Below the pieces are notes generated by a model, which did not search any database, was not told the DNA's origin, and saw only the letters and a list, made by a program, of their open reading frames with translations. The position numbers were made by a program, and so were the translations under genes. From Haliea sp. (GTDB lineage: Bacteria; Pseudomonadota; Gammaproteobacteria; Pseudomonadales; Halieaceae), in NCBI GenBank assembly GCA_002862465.1, contig PKDD01000110.1:1-34683 (forward strand): DNA of 34,683 nucleotides. The letters run 5' to 3'. Below, one piece after another: positions 6,640 to 15,392 of this stretch. Each line of letters opens with the position of its first letter. The first letter of the stretch is position 1.

Positions 6640-8940
6640 TCACATCCAGTAGCGTCGATAGCTTTCGCGAAAAGCAGTGACCTTCAACGCCTTTCCGGGC
6701 ACTATCAAAAATTCTACCGCGCCATCCGCTGCAGTGTGGTAGAGCGACACATTTGAATGCTGTAGCCGTTTTGTCACACTGGAATGTGGGTGCCCAAAGC
6801 GATTGGCATAGCCACTACTGATCACTACAGCCTGTGGTCGGGTGTGCTTAAGAAAGGCCAGAGAAGATGACGTTTTGCTACCGTGATGAGCGGCCAGAAG
6901 CCACTCACTGTTGAGTCTCTTACCCCAGTAAAGTACCAGTGTTCGTTCCCGCTCGCTTGCAATATCGCCGGGTAGTAAAAAATGATAATTCCCTACCTCA
7001 ATCTGCAATACACAAGAGCCGTCATTACTGCTGCGCGTTGTCTCTAGCGCCGGAGAGAGAAACTGAAAGATCTGTCCACCTGGCCAACGCCAGGCCTCAC
7101 CTGCAATACAGGGTCTACCTTTGCCATACTGCAAAGCATCACCTCCAAAACGCAAGCGGTCAACCGGTAGTGCACTGAGCACATCCTTTGCACCAGCGCT
7201 GTGATCAAGATCAGGATGACTAATCACCAATGTATCCAACGCATTCACCCCCTGCACCCGCAGGAAAGGCAAAACGACCATTGAACCCATATTCATGCCA
7301 TCGGGATTGCCTCCACCGGTATCGTATACCAACACATGGTCGCCTGAACGGACGACCACTGCCGTCCCCTGCCCCACGTCCAGTACTGTCACGCGTGTGT
7401 CGAGGGTGGGTACTTTTGATGGCGTATTCGACGGCATTAACAGTGGCAATGCCAATATCGGTATTAGTAATTTCAGTAGGCCCCGCGCGGGCAGCATCAA
7501 AAAACCGACAGCCACCATGCCGGCAAGAGCCTGCGGCAGGTTGGCAGTCAGGGGGAGGTACAACAAACTGCCGCGCTTACTCGACAGATCCTTGGCCCAA
7601 GGTAGGACCTGCTCCAATGGCCAACCTGCCAACTGCCAGAGCAGGTTTTCTAGCGGCCATCCACTGGAAAAAGTCAGTAAGGCCAGAAGCGCTAATGGCA
7701 CTACCACCAAGCCAATAAGCGGAATCATCAGGAGATTTGCCAGCATCGAAACTAAGCTGCCACCGCCAAAGAATAGAGCCCCCAAAGGCAGCATCACTAG
7801 AGCCATGAATCCATGCGTATGTAGCAGCCGACGGATTGCACCCATGCCCTGCTGCCATTTTCCCAACCACAACAACGCCGCTACAGCACCGAATGAAAGC
7901 CAAAATCCGCTGCCGACTGCCGCTAAAGGGTTGAATATGAGCACCGCCGTTGCGGCCATTAGCAGATTTCTTGATGCACTGCTTTTGCGTGTCATCAACG
8001 TGGCCACCACAAAGCAACTCAGCATGCATAATGCTCGCTGAGTGGGGAGCGAAAAGCCAGCCATAGCGCTATAAAGCCAGGCTAGAATGAGTGCAAAGAC
8101 ACCCGGCAGCCAACCACTCAAAGATCCGGTAGAAATGAAAAGGCGCTGCATAACGCCGCCAAGCAAATAACCGACACCCGCAATCATTCCGATATGAAGT
8201 CCAGAGATAACCAACAAATGGTTAATCCCATACTGCTGAAAGAGAAGCCACAATTGATGATCAATACCTGCCTTATCTGCCACCGTTATAGCCCGCAGGA
8301 TACCGAGAACCTCTGGGCTTAGATCAAGAAGAGTTATGCGCTGACTGATCACCTGACGCAGGCGATGGTGTTTTACAAAAAAGTTGGAAATCTGAGGATC
8401 TTGGCGTATCTCACTTGACTTTCGGACACTGCCCACCCCGGCAACACCTCGCTGAGCGAACCAAGCCTGCATATTAAATGATCCGGGGTTTGCAAGGCCC
8501 CATGGCTTACGCAGCTTTACCTCAAACTGCCATTCCTCGGCGGGGTGCAGCTTAAAATCACCATAATACGACAGAATGAGTTTTGAAGGTCCGGCGCAAC
8601 TCAATGGTAGTAAGTCTCGCACGGAGAACTCGAATTGCTGTCGTAAACCACCGTTTAACATACGACTTTCGGCGGGCAAAGACGATATTGTCCCGGTAAC
8701 AACCAACGGAACTCCGACGCAAGCATCGACCAAGCGATGCTCTAACAAGAGAGTGCCGTGAGCAAAGCCCAAAAAACATCCACAGGCCAACCCACAAACC
8801 ACTCTCGCACGCACTGTCCGCCAACACAGTGCAACTAGGGCAATAGCAATGAATACTGGACACACAAGCGGAGATGGCAAAACCGGCCACCAGCCGACAA
8901 AAATAGTGCCTGACACCACGCCAATCATCCATGACTGCAT
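6640..8940 (-). CDS. comEC: ComEC/Rec2 DNA internalisation channel
   Basis: ComEC carries single-stranded DNA across the inner membrane during natural transformation. The N-terminus is hydrophobic and is followed by an OB-like DUF4131 region (about 75-180). The competence domain begins near NHLLVISGLHIGM (240-252) and includes SAMAGFSLPTQRA (291-303) with many membrane helices to about 505. A C-terminal metallo-beta-lactamase-like domain has DVGQG (521-525), SHPDLDHSAG (574-583) and AAHHGSKTSS. Length 766 is typical of full-length proteins. ATG at 8940 has AGGGAA 7 bases upstream. No other transformation gene is in the window, so competence itself cannot be inferred. Confidence 0.95.
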   Translation of the reverse strand: MQSWMIGVVSGTIFVGWWPVLPSPLVCPVFIAIALVALCWRTVRARVVCGLACGCFLGFAHGTLLLEHRLVDACVGVPLVVTGTISSLPAESRMLNGGLRQQFEFSVRDLLPLSCAGPSKLILSYYGDFKLHPAEEWQFEVKLRKPWGLANPGSFNMQAWFAQRGVAGVGSVRKSSEIRQDPQISNFFVKHHRLRQVISQRITLLDLSPEVLGILRAITVADKAGIDHQLWLLFQQYGINHLLVISGLHIGMIAGVGYLLGGVMQRLFISTGSLSGWLPGVFALILAWLYSAMAGFSLPTQRALCMLSCFVVATLMTRKSSASRNLLMAATAVLIFNPLAAVGSGFWLSFGAVAALLWLGKWQQGMGAIRRLLHTHGFMALVMLPLGALFFGGGSLVSMLANLLMIPLIGLVVVPLALLALLTFSSGWPLENLLWQLAGWPLEQVLPWAKDLSSKRGSLLYLPLTANLPQALAGMVAVGFLMLPARGLLKLLIPILALPLLMPSNTPSKVPTLDTRVTVLDVGQGTAVVVRSGDHVLVYDTGGGNPDGMNMGSMVVLPFLRVQGVNALDTLVISHPDLDHSAGAKDVLSALPVDRLRFGGDALQYGKGRPCIAGEAWRWPGGQIFQFLSPALETTRSSNDGSCVLQIEVGNYHFLLPGDIASERERTLVLYWGKRLNSEWLLAAHHGSKTSSSLAFLKHTRPQAVVISSGYANRFGHPHSSVTKRLQHSNVSLYHTAADGAVEFLIVPGKALKVTAFRESYRRYWM

Positions 8941-8986
8941 ACAGCGGTTCCCTGTCAGCGAAACACTCCCGCTTTGTCGCTGGATT

Positions 8987-9014
8987 TTGAAAGTCAGCGA
9001 TGATGACGCATAAT
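8987..9014 (+). promoter_or_regulatory. Candidate promoter for the DUF2062 gene
   Basis: TTGAAA (8987-8992) and CATAAT (9009-9014) are separated by 16 bases in the divergent region between comEC and the DUF2062 gene. The -10 matches consensus at 5 of 6 positions and the -35 at 4 of 6. The predicted leader to the ATG at 9128 is about 105 bases. Confidence 0.4.
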
Positions 9015-9127
9015 AGCGGGACCGCGACTCACAGCACTGGCCATAGCAATCCGGTTACGGCACAGTAACGAATCCAGTGAAGCATACACGTAAGGTCAAT
9101 GACAGCGCACTTCCGGTCACTTATTCC

Positions 9128-9667
9128 ATGCCTAAAGAAGCTCTCCAAAAAATTGTCCCCAGCCTCGCAACCATCCGCAAGATTAAAGGACTGCGTTTTC
9201 TCGGAGACTGGATCTATGCCAGTAACCTTTGGCATATCAATCGTTATTCGGCTGCTATGGCGTTTTTCGTCGGCCTGTTTGTCGCCTTTATGCCAATACC
9301 TGGCCAGACGATTGCAGCAGCAGTGCTCGCAGTATTATTGCGTTGTAATTTACCGTTGTCGGTCGGACTGGTATTCGTTAGCAACCCAATTACACTTGCA
9401 CCTCTCTTTTTTATGGCCTACAAAATCGGGGCGTTGATTGTCGATGTCCCGCTGCAGCAAGTTGAGTTTGAAGTCAGTGTGTTCTGGCTGAGCAACAGCC
9501 TCGCAGCAATCTGGAAACCGTTTCTCCTGGGGTGCTTGATTTGTGGACTGTTTTGCGGCGGTGTCGGTTATTTTATGATCAGCCTGCTGTGGCGCTGGCG
9601 CGTGACACGTCTCTGGAGAGAGCGCAAACGCAAGCGAGAGGCTAGAATCTTCAACGGTCCTGACTGA
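9128..9667 (+). CDS. DUF2062 family inner-membrane protein
   Basis: This 179-residue protein has the DUF2062 pattern. A basic N-terminal segment contains IRKIKGLRFLGD and ASNLWHINRYSAA, followed by hydrophobic helices including AFFVGLFVAFMPIPGQT and SNPITLAPLFFMAYKIG, then a C-terminal helix pair and a very basic tail (RRKRKREAR-like). The family has no settled function. ATG at 9128 is preferred because family members start shortly before the IRxxKxLRFLG block. A GTG at 9077 is also open in frame, and neither has a good ribosome site. The gene is the only plus-strand gene among minus-strand neighbours and its end overlaps lolE by 17 bases, tail to tail. A DUF2062 gene in this place beside lolCDE and comEC also occurs in Pseudomonas. 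Confidence 0.88.
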   Translation: MPKEALQKIVPSLATIRKIKGLRFLGDWIYASNLWHINRYSAAMAFFVGLFVAFMPIPGQTIAAAVLAVLLRCNLPLSVGLVFVSNPITLAPLFFMAYKIGALIVDVPLQQVEFEVSVFWLSNSLAAIWKPFLLGCLICGLFCGGVGYFMISLLWRWRVTRLWRERKRKREARIFNGPD

Positions 9668-10895
9668 GTATCAGTGCCGGCGATAATTTTGCGGCGCGTC
9701 TAGCCGGATAAATAGCCGCAATGATACACATCGCCAGAGCAACCCCGCCAACAGTCACAACATCTCGCAGCAACAAATCTACCGGTAGAAATGACACTGG
9801 GTACACATCAGTATTGAGGAATCGCATACCTAGAAGTTGTTCAAGCCAGCTAACAAGCTTAGGAACTGCCTGACTACCCAAAGCCCCTACCAAACTGCCC
9901 AACACCACTCCTACTAGACCGATCATGGCACCCTGCAGTACGAAAACTAAAGCAATATCGGCGCCGGTAGCACCTAAGGTGCGCAGAATCGCGATATTGC
10001 CTTGTTTATCCAGCACGACCAACACCAGGGAGGATACGACGTTAAACGCAGCCACCGCGATTATCGAGAATAGCAATATGGATATCAAATCACGCGAAAG
10101 CTGTATCGCCGAATACAGATTACCATGTGTCATCATCCAGTTTGTACTGTAAAAACCAGCAGGCAGCATGCGCTGTAAATCCCAAGCAGTAGTTTGCACA
10201 TCAAACAACCCTTGCGTCGTAATGCGGAAGCCGCTGACCTCACCACGCAGACCCGCCAGGTCAGAAGCGAGGGCTAAATGCACCAAAGCGACAGACTGAT
10301 CAAGTTCAGTGCCCGTTCTGAGTATTGCGCTCAACTGAACTGTTTTAAAACGAGTAGGTCCGATTTCGCCCGCGCGCCCCGCGCCTGGCACAACTACGTT
10401 AACCCGCTCCCCGACTTTGACACCCAAATTCTGCGCCACACCAGCGCCCAATATAAGTCCGTTTTCCTGTTGCCGAAAGTCAATCGCCTGCTGTCTATCT
10501 AAGTACGGCAACAGTGGAGAAAAAGCACCGTTTTGCTCCGAATCTAAGCCAATACCGCGTACCGTCTCAATGTCGGTGCCGCGCATAATAAGTGCGTCAA
10601 ATTGCGCAAAAGGAGTCACCTCTTCCACTTCAGGGTGAGCCTTCAATAACTCAGTCTCTTGCTCCCAGTCGACAATAGGCCTATCAGAGTAAATCGTAAT
10701 GTGCGGCACTAACGCTAATATCCGTTCGCGCATTTCCTTGTCGAAACCGTTCATAACAGAAAGCACAATGATCAGAAGGCTAATTGCCAGTACCAGCCCC
10801 AGTATCGACAGCGTTGACAGAAACGTTGATAAATGGCCCTGGCCAAACGCAAAGGTATACCGCACGGCAATACGCAGTCGTTCTGTACCGGTCAC
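9651..10895 (-). CDS. lolE: Lipoprotein-releasing ABC transporter permease LolE (LolC/E family)
   Basis: Inner-membrane subunit of LolCDE, which extracts outer-membrane lipoproteins from the inner membrane and passes them to LolA. It has a first transmembrane helix near 25-48 ending in VMNGFDKEMRERIL, a large periplasmic domain, and three C-terminal helices with FNVVSSLVLVVLDKQGNIAILRTLGA and AAIYPARRAAKLSPALIL, all FtsX-type permease hallmarks. Length is 414. The GTG start overlaps the lolD stop (GTGA). The name LolE rather than LolC rests on its last position in the C-D-E order, since the two paralogues are hard to separate by eye. Confidence 0.92.
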   Translation of the reverse strand: MTGTERLRIAVRYTFAFGQGHLSTFLSTLSILGLVLAISLLIIVLSVMNGFDKEMRERILALVPHITIYSDRPIVDWEQETELLKAHPEVEEVTPFAQFDALIMRGTDIETVRGIGLDSEQNGAFSPLLPYLDRQQAIDFRQQENGLILGAGVAQNLGVKVGERVNVVVPGAGRAGEIGPTRFKTVQLSAILRTGTELDQSVALVHLALASDLAGLRGEVSGFRITTQGLFDVQTTAWDLQRMLPAGFYSTNWMMTHGNLYSAIQLSRDLISILLFSIIAVAAFNVVSSLVLVVLDKQGNIAILRTLGATGADIALVFVLQGAMIGLVGVVLGSLVGALGSQAVPKLVSWLEQLLGMRFLNTDVYPVSFLPVDLLLRDVVTVGGVALAMCIIAAIYPARRAAKLSPALILSQDR

Positions 10896-11572
10896 GCCAG
10901 TTCCTGTAACGTGCCGTGCCGTAACTCCAACGTACGATTCATCTGCGAGGCAATGGTCGGATCGTGTGTTACTACAACAAAAGAGGCCTCATCCTGACCC
11001 AGTTCGTTTATCAACTCCAGCACCTGCTCTGCAGAAGCCGGGTCTAAGTTTCCCGTGGGCTCATCCAACAAGACACAGTCTGGACGAGCCACCAGCGCCC
11101 GAGCAATTGCCACACGCTGGCGCTCGCCCCCAGACAGATGCGCAGGTCTATGTGTCAAACGGTGCGCCATGCCGACACGCTCCAGCATTGCCTCTGCACT
11201 TAACCAAGCCTCTTTTCGCCCCGTTCCTGCAATCAATAGAGGCATGGCGACATTTTCCCGAGCATCAAATTCTGGCAACAGGTGGTGGAACTGATAAACA
11301 AAACCTAATTGCCAATTACGCAGCCGGCACAATGCCCTTTCATCTAATTTGGACAGATCTTTTCCGTTCATTAGCACCCGGCCACTACTAGGGTTGTCTA
11401 ATCCCCCAAGCAGGTTTAATAGCGTCGATTTTCCTGATCCGGAACCACCAACTATGGCGATTTTTTCGCCAGCAAGTAGGGTTAAATCAACACCGCGCAA
11501 GACAGTAACGGAGCGGTCGCCATCTTCGTAGACACGCGACAATCCCTCGCACTGCAGAACTACTTTACTCAT
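10892..11572 (-). CDS. lolD: Lipoprotein-releasing ABC transporter ATPase LolD
   Basis: Cytoplasmic ATPase of the LolCDE complex. With the start at 11572 it has 226 residues. Walker A GGSGSGKST is at 42-50, the Q-loop lies in FVYQFHHLLPEF, the signature LSGGERQR is near 147-154, Walker B is CVLLDEPTGNLD (166-177) and the switch histidine is in VVVTHD. ATG at 11572 overlaps the lolC stop by 8 bases and has AGAGG 9 bases upstream. A further 12 in-frame residues upstream are possible but unlikely. Its stop overlaps the lolE start by 4 bases. Confidence 0.96.
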   Translation of the reverse strand: MSKVVLQCEGLSRVYEDGDRSVTVLRGVDLTLLAGEKIAIVGGSGSGKSTLLNLLGGLDNPSSGRVLMNGKDLSKLDERALCRLRNWQLGFVYQFHHLLPEFDARENVAMPLLIAGTGRKEAWLSAEAMLERVGMAHRLTHRPAHLSGGERQRVAIARALVARPDCVLLDEPTGNLDPASAEQVLELINELGQDEASFVVVTHDPTIASQMNRTLELRHGTLQELA

Positions 11573-12806
11573 AGCGCAACACCTCTGCCGGCGCGATACA
11601 GGCTGCACGCCAAGCAGGATAGAGAGTGGCCAGCAGGCTCAGTAATACTGAGGCTGCTACGACAACAGCAACATCGGAGCTTTGTAATTCAGCAGGCAAT
11701 TCACTGATAAAATATACAGACGGATCAAATAGCTTCATGCCCAGTCCACGTTCTAGGGTAGCAATAATTGTGGCGATATTGGTCGCTAGGAATATACCCA
11801 CCAAAGCACCGATTGTAATGCCAACGCCAGATAGCGCGAGCCCGTGAGCGACAAAAATCGCCATAATGCCACCTGCCCGAGCACCCATCGTCCGCAGTAC
11901 GGCAATGTCTCTGCGCTTCTCAGCCACCGACATTACTAATGTTGAGACGATGTTAAATGCGGCTACCGCCACGACACTAAGCAGCAGCAAGCTCACCATC
12001 AGTTTTTCCAACTTGACTGCACTAAATAGTGACCCTTGCGTCTGACTCCAATCTTTTACCGAATAAGTCTTGGGGAGTTGCATGGCAACGTCGCGCATAA
12101 TTTTAGGCGCGGCGAACAGGTCTCGGGTTTTTACCTGCAAGCCATCTACTCGACCTTTACTGCCGAGTAACTTCTGCCCCGTCGCAAGCGACACATAGGC
12201 CTGGAAGGCATCGGGTTGCGCACCGATCTCGAACAGGCCGGCCACCTGAAGCCGCTTATTACGAGGAAACATACCAAGAGGCGTAATAGTCAAACGGGGT
12301 ACAGTAATGTCAACATAATCCCCAATGCCGACTCTCAAAATATTCGCAAGTGAAACACCGAGTACGATACTGAAGGCGCCATCCTCAAGACTCTGAAGAT
12401 TGCCAGCAATCATTGCATCGGCGATACCTGACACATTACTTTCAAGTTGCGGATCAATCGCCGTAATCACCACACCACGCTGCATAGACGCGGTACCGAG
12501 GATCGCTTTCTCGGTAATATACGGCGACACAGCAAGCACGCCCTCCATACCCTCAATGTCGCTCAGCACGCCTCGCCACTGCCCCAAACCTGCATCTGAA
12601 CTTTCGACAAAGCCGTGCGGCACAAGAGACAGTATTCGGCCCCGCAATTCACCTGAAAAACCGTTCATCACGGCTAACACCACAATAAGACTCGCGACAC
12701 CGAGGACCATCCCCAGCATCGACACTGTGGCAATGACAGAAGTAAATTTATTACGCTTACGACTAAAACTATAGCGCACACCAATAAAGGGCGCATAATT
12801 CAGCAT
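11565..12806 (-). CDS. lolC: Lipoprotein-releasing ABC transporter permease LolC (LolC/E family)
   Basis: First permease of the LolCDE operon, probably the subunit that docks LolA. The 413-residue protein starts MLNYAPFIGVRYSFSRKR, like LolC and LolE of other gammaproteobacteria. It has a first helix ending in VLAVMNGFSGELRGRIL, a large periplasmic domain, and C-terminal helices with FNIVSTLVMSVAEKRRDIAVLRTMGA and ATLYPAWRAACIAPAEVL. The ATG at 12806 is preferred on alignment. A TTG at 12827 is in frame upstream, and a GAGG lies 15 bases before the ATG, too far for an ideal site. It begins 38 bases after the nqrM stop on the same strand, so it could be read from the nqr transcript. No strong promoter was seen in the gap. 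Confidence 0.92.
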   Translation of the reverse strand: MLNYAPFIGVRYSFSRKRNKFTSVIATVSMLGMVLGVASLIVVLAVMNGFSGELRGRILSLVPHGFVESSDAGLGQWRGVLSDIEGMEGVLAVSPYITEKAILGTASMQRGVVITAIDPQLESNVSGIADAMIAGNLQSLEDGAFSIVLGVSLANILRVGIGDYVDITVPRLTITPLGMFPRNKRLQVAGLFEIGAQPDAFQAYVSLATGQKLLGSKGRVDGLQVKTRDLFAAPKIMRDVAMQLPKTYSVKDWSQTQGSLFSAVKLEKLMVSLLLLSVVAVAAFNIVSTLVMSVAEKRRDIAVLRTMGARAGGIMAIFVAHGLALSGVGITIGALVGIFLATNIATIIATLERGLGMKLFDPSVYFISELPAELQSSDVAVVVAASVLLSLLATLYPAWRAACIAPAEVLRYE

Positions 12807-12841
12807 AGGGTTATGAAAAAACCTCAACCGAAAATCATCCG

Positions 12842-12866
12842 GTACTATTTACCCGCACGATAGTAC
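12842..12866. repeat. Inverted repeat spanning the nqrM stop codon
   Basis: GTACTAT (12842-12848) and ATAGTAC (12860-12866) are a perfect 7-bp inverted repeat with an 11-base loop. It covers the nqrM stop and lies about 36-60 bases before lolC. No U-run follows at once on the minus strand, so it is not a canonical terminator. It could be a 3'-end stabilising hairpin or an operator before lolCDE. Confidence 0.4.
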
Positions 12867-13078
12867 TGCGAGACTTTGCCTTTATTGGCTTCCGTCTTAC
12901 GTGTCTCCTCATCACAGCGCTGCGGATTTCCGCCGCAAAGCTCGCAGGCTGTGTCAACACCCAGCGCCCCCATACCGCCGCAGGAACCTTTAATGGGCGC
13001 TCGTCCCGCCAGAACACCAACAGCCATGCCTGCCATAACCAGGCCCATTACCACTACGCTGATGAAAAACAATACCAT
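12845..13078 (-). CDS. nqrM: Na+-NQR maturation protein NqrM
   Basis: NqrM (formerly DUF539) is a small membrane-anchored protein needed to mature Na+-NQR, thought to deliver iron to the centre held by NqrD and NqrE. This 77-residue protein has an N-terminal membrane helix (about 3-24), then GRAPIKGSCGGMGALGVDTAC and four cysteines at 33, 45, 48 and 55, the family's conserved set. ATG at 13078 has AAGGG 7 bases upstream. It follows apbE after 29 bases, the standard nqrA-F/apbE/nqrM order. Confidence 0.94.
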   Translation of the reverse strand: MVLFFISVVVMGLVMAGMAVGVLAGRAPIKGSCGGMGALGVDTACELCGGNPQRCDEETRKTEANKGKVSQYYRAGK

Positions 13079-13107
13079 ATAGTGACCCTTCTATTTAGAG
13101 ATAAACA

Positions 13108-14169
13108 CTAAAACTCTGGTGGCGGCAGATAAGCCGCGAATAACGATGTTTGACTGTGCACGAATTCATCGCCTAACCTCTGTATGAAATATACCGCCAA
13201 TCCTTGTGCTTGCGCTACCATCATCGCCTCCTCCGCCCCAAGGACGGTCAGAGCGGTAGCCCAAGCGTCAGCCATCATACAGCTTTGGTGCATCACAGTA
13301 ACTGACACTAAATCATGTCTAACCGGATATCCGGTTCTGGGATCAATGCTATGCGAGTAACGACGACCATCCACTTCGAAGTAATTACGGTAGTCTCCCG
13401 AAGTCGCGATTGCCACATCGGTCAAACTTAACGTGACAGCAACAGCACGCTCGGCGATCATTGGCTGCTCGATCGCAATACGCCACGGATCCCCACGCCC
13501 ACTGAGCCCCGACAAACGCATCTCCCCACCGATTTCCACCATGTAGCGTCTAACCCCCTGCGCAGACAACCACTCAGCGACCCGATCTACAGCATAACCC
13601 TTCGCCAGCGAAGACACATCAACAGAAAAATCTCTCTGCTTTAAAATACTTCGATTTTGGTCTTCTAAGCGAAGATTAGCCTGCCCTACTCGAAGCAGCA
13701 GCTGCGCTATCTCGTCGTGTTCGGGTGGCGCCTCTATTATGTCGCCGGGACCAAAACCCCACAAATCTACCAGCGCACCTACCGTCACGTCGTAAGCGCC
13801 ATTACTCTTTTGGCCAACGTCTAGAGCGGCTTTAAGTACCGCAAAAAATTCGGCTGAAGACGAAAACCATGTTTGCGTCTCAATCGCATTGAACTCGCTA
13901 ATCTCGGAGTCAGCCTGATAGGTAGACATACTTGAGTTGACCTCCGCCAGCAACACCTCGATGCCGTCCTGCAGTTGACGGGGGCTGACCTCGGACGACT
14001 CCTCTATATAGGTGACGCCCCATGTAGTGCCCATAATGTCGCCGCCGAGTTGCACCGGCGGCGCCTGACGAACACAACTGCCCAATAAAAATAGCGCTGC
14101 CAAACAAAAAAGCCACCCTCGAGAGTGGCTTTGCAGCGTCACAAAAGCAGGCTTAACCACCGAAATCAT
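13108..14169 (-). CDS. apbE: FAD:protein FMN transferase (lipoprotein)
   Basis: ApbE is a periplasmic, Mg2+-dependent enzyme that transfers FMN from FAD to threonines of NqrB and NqrC. The N-terminus is a lipoprotein signal: a basic residue in HSRGW, hydrophobic [10 protein letters not shown], then lipobox LLGSC with Cys32. Family motifs include [31 protein letters not shown], the near-invariant [10 protein letters not shown] (about 273-282) and [10 protein letters not shown]. Length 353 is usual. ATG at 14169 overlaps the end of nqrF by 17 bases without a clear ribosome site. A later in-frame GTG just before LQSHSRGW is an alternative. A strong intrinsic terminator lies within its signal-peptide codons. 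Confidence 0.95.
   Translation of the reverse strand: MISVVKPAFVTLQSHSRGWLFCLAALFLLGSCVRQAPPVQLGGDIMGTTWGVTYIEESSEVSPRQLQDGIEVLLAEVNSSMSTYQADSEISEFNAIETQTWFSSSAEFFAVLKAALDVGQKSNGAYDVTVGALVDLWGFGPGDIIEAPPEHDEIAQLLLRVGQANLRLEDQNRSILKQRDFSVDVSSLAKGYAVDRVAEWLSAQGVRRYMVEIGGEMRLSGLSGRGDPWRIAIEQPMIAERAVAVTLSLTDVAIATSGDYRNYFEVDGRRYSHSIDPRTGYPVRHDLVSVTVMHQSCMMADAWATALTVLGAEEAMMVAQAQGLAVYFIQRLGDEFVHSQTSLFAAYLPPPEF
14102..14132 (-). terminator. Intrinsic terminator after nqrF, inside apbE coding sequence
   Basis: On the minus strand AAAGCCAC (14132-14125) pairs perfectly with GTGGCTTT (14116-14109) across an 8-base loop, and the right arm runs into six U's, then G and three U's. This is a textbook rho-independent terminator. 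It starts 20 bases after the nqrF stop codon. The same bases encode residues about 13-22 of ApbE ([10 protein letters not shown]), so apbE transcription from the nqr promoter must read through it. Confidence 0.75.
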
Positions 14170-15376
14170 CAAGCATGATATTCTCGGGCTCCACTCCCAA
14201 AGATGTCAGCATTTGTATGACTGCAGCATTCATCATCGGCGGGCCACACATGTAGTACTCACAATCTTCTGGCGCCGGGTGGTTCTTTAAGTATTCCTCA
14301 AACAGCACATTATGAATAAATCCAGTGGAACCCTCCCATTCATCTTCAGGTTGAGGATCGGACAGCGCCACATTCCATTCGAAATTGTCATTTTCTTGAG
14401 CCAGTTGATCATACTCTTCAACGTAGAACATCTCTCGCAACGACCTGGCGCCATACCAAAACGAAATTTTACGATCTGTATGCAGGCGCCTTAGCTGATC
14501 GAACAAGAGTGACCGCATCGGAGCCATACCCGCACCTCCACCAATAAACACCATCTCTGCTTTAGTGTCCTTGGCGAAAAACTCTCCAAACGGGCCGTAT
14601 ACCTTTACCTTGTCGCCCGGCTTCAGATTAAATGCCCATGACGACATAAGACCGCAGGGAATACCCTCGCTGCCCGGCGGCGGACTAGCGATACGAATAT
14701 TGAATTTTACCACTCCCTCTTCATCCGGATAATTAGCCATCGAATATGCTCGAATAACTGTTTCGTCGACAATTGACTCAAGTTTGAAAAAGCCAAATCG
14801 ATCCCAATCACCGAGGTACTCCTGCTCTATATCAAAGTCGGAATACTTTACGTGATGGGGCGGACACTCCAACTGCACATAGCCTCCGGCGCGAAAATTA
14901 ACATTCTCTCCTTCCGGCAGTCGCAGTGTTAATTCTTTGATAAATGTGGCTACGTTAGGATTAGATTCAACGGTACATTGCCATTGTTTGACACCGAACA
15001 CCTCATCCGGAACCAAAATTTCCATATCTTGCTTGACGGCGGTCTGGCAACTCAACCGCCAACCCTCTGCGGCTTCGCGACGATTAAAATGTCCTTCTTC
15101 GGTTGGCAACATCGACCCACCGCCGTCAGTGATAATGCATTTGCACTGAGCACAAGTACCCCCACCACCGCATGCAGACGGTAAAAACAGATCGGCTTCC
15201 GACAATGTCTGCAGTAATTTTCCTCCCGCAGGAACGGTAATACGCTTCTCACCGTTGATCAGGATATTGACCTCACCGGTGCTCACCAAATACGAGCGCG
15301 CGTAAAGAATGACGGCCACCAGCGAAAGCACAATCGCTGTGAACATGCCGACACCGAAAATAATTGTCATTTCCAT
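14153..15376 (-). CDS. nqrF: Na+-translocating NADH:quinone reductase subunit F
   Basis: NqrF is the NADH-oxidising entry subunit of the sodium pump. It has an N-terminal membrane helix (about 4-28), a 2Fe-2S ferredoxin domain with Cys69, Cys75, Cys78 and Cys110, an FAD-binding RAYSMANYP motif, and an NADH-binding domain with [25 protein letters not shown] and MCGPPMMN. It ends MLDDFGG as usual. Length 407 is typical. ATG at 15376 has a weak GGAA site; an ATG two codons later is possible. It follows nqrE by 16 bases and overlaps the apbE start. Confidence 0.97.
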   Translation of the reverse strand: MEMTIIFGVGMFTAIVLSLVAVILYARSYLVSTGEVNILINGEKRITVPAGGKLLQTLSEADLFLPSACGGGGTCAQCKCIITDGGGSMLPTEEGHFNRREAAEGWRLSCQTAVKQDMEILVPDEVFGVKQWQCTVESNPNVATFIKELTLRLPEGENVNFRAGGYVQLECPPHHVKYSDFDIEQEYLGDWDRFGFFKLESIVDETVIRAYSMANYPDEEGVVKFNIRIASPPPGSEGIPCGLMSSWAFNLKPGDKVKVYGPFGEFFAKDTKAEMVFIGGGAGMAPMRSLLFDQLRRLHTDRKISFWYGARSLREMFYVEEYDQLAQENDNFEWNVALSDPQPEDEWEGSTGFIHNVLFEEYLKNHPAPEDCEYYMCGPPMMNAAVIQMLTSLGVEPENIMLDDFGG

Positions 15377-15392
15377 ATCTGTTCCATCTCGC

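Noticed and set aside
7295-8041. Long plus-strand open frame of 248 codons
   Set aside because: It is antisense to comEC, whose motifs and membrane helices are clear, and the translated product has no recognisable feature.
10699-11391. Plus-strand open frame of 230 codons
   Set aside because: It runs antisense across lolE and lolD, both of which show full family motifs.
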